From the NCBI GenBank assembly GCA_011526335.1, contig WTJB01000225.1, forward strand, positions 1 through 6,245: a DNA stretch of 6,245 nt. The letters are read 5' to 3'. This DNA comes from Candidatus Arcticimaribacter sp. (GTDB lineage Bacteria > Bacteroidota > Bacteroidia > Flavobacteriales > Flavobacteriaceae). A program made the translations under genes and the position numbers. The notes beneath the pieces are model-generated. The model saw only the letters and a program-made list of their open reading frames with translations, did no database searches and was not told the origin of the DNA. Positions 6,016 to 6,245 of this stretch are shown here, piece after piece (position 1 is the stretch's first letter; the number at the start of each line of letters is the position of its first letter).

Positions 6016-6245
6016 TTAGACTTTTAGGACCAATTTCCCCATTTTGTCCCCATTAAAAAGGCGTAAAAAAGTAGTTCTAAAGTTTTCTATGCCTTCATAA
6101 ATGTCTTCTTTGCTTTTTAGTTTACCTTCTTGCATCCACCCCGCCATTTCTTTCATGGCCATTCCATATTTGGGGGCATAGTCTAGCACAACCATTCCTG
6201 TCATAGAGGCGCGATTGACTAAAAGCGAAAGATAATTTTTGGGTC
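6016..6245 (-). CDS. NADP-dependent oxidoreductase (MDR family, CurA/YncB type), C-terminal part
   Basis: The frame is open from the right edge to the TAA at 6016-6018, giving the last 75 residues. They read PKNYLSLLVNRASMTG, then VVLDYAPKYG, then KEMAGWMQEGKLKSKEDIYEGIENF, and end FLRLFNGDKMGKLVLKV. This is the typical C-terminus of the zinc-independent medium-chain reductases related to curcumin reductase CurA, YncB and prostaglandin/leukotriene B4 reductases. That family reduces the C=C bond of enones with NADPH in the cytoplasm and is usually about 330-345 residues. The Rossmann domain and most of the protein lie outside the window. The internal ATG at 6204 is not the true start. No signal peptide can be judged. 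It is probably unrelated in function to the exported hydrolases beside it. Confidence 0.9.
   Translation of the reverse strand, partial: PKNYLSLLVNRASMTGMVVLDYAPKYGMAMKEMAGWMQEGKLKSKEDIYEGIENFRTTFLRLFNGDKMGKLVLKV

Noticed and set aside
5976..6056. Short plus-strand ORF starting ATG TTA CTA and running into the oxidoreductase 3' end
   Set aside because: It is only about 26 codons, overlaps a clear coding region on the other strand, and has no supporting signals.

Overview
The window looks like chromosomal DNA from a member of the Bacteroidota, most likely a marine-type Flavobacteriaceae. The base composition is AT-rich, and the protein families (exported Asp-box protein, SusA-like amylase with an N-terminal cyclomaltodextrinase domain, exported M20 and M24 peptidases) are typical of that group. 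Shine-Dalgarno sites are weak or absent. One good TAnnTTTG promoter element is visible. No rRNA, tRNA, CRISPR array, insertion sequence or phage gene was seen. The genus is not determinable from the sequence alone.

Layout from left to right. (1) Positions 1-936, minus strand: the N-terminal 312 residues of an exported Asp-box (BNR/VPS10-like) beta-propeller protein that runs off the left edge. (2) Positions 937-1004: a 68-bp divergent intergenic region. (3) Positions 1005-2432 and 2435-3748, plus strand: a tight two-gene operon with a 2-nt gap. It encodes an exported M20 amidohydrolase of the AbgB type and an exported M24 aminopeptidase-P/prolidase-like metallopeptidase. (4) Positions 3745-5586, minus strand: an exported GH13 alpha-amylase/neopullulanase, convergent with the M24 gene. 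The two genes overlap by 4 bp, and one TTAA supplies both stop codons. (5) Positions 5592-5828, minus strand: what reads as a complete short transcription unit, namely a TAACTTTG promoter, a 39-codon ORF for a single-span membrane peptide, and a strong intrinsic terminator. The terminator's U-tract ends 4 nt before the amylase start codon. (6) Positions 5829-6015: non-coding, with a probable weak terminator for the next gene. (7) Positions 6016-6245, minus strand: the C-terminal 75 residues of a zinc-independent MDR-family NADP-dependent oxidoreductase (CurA/YncB type) that runs off the right edge.

Functionally this is a group of exported hydrolases. The two peptidases could release amino acids from acylated or proline-containing peptides in the periplasm. 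The amylase would act on alpha-glucans. The Asp-box protein probably binds or cleaves a polymer. All four exported proteins have Gln as the predicted first mature residue. There is no overt defence, mobile or secondary-metabolite system. The part least explained by known families is the 39-codon ORF with its terminator directly in front of the amylase, which could be a small-protein gene, a short RNA, or an attenuator-type leader.
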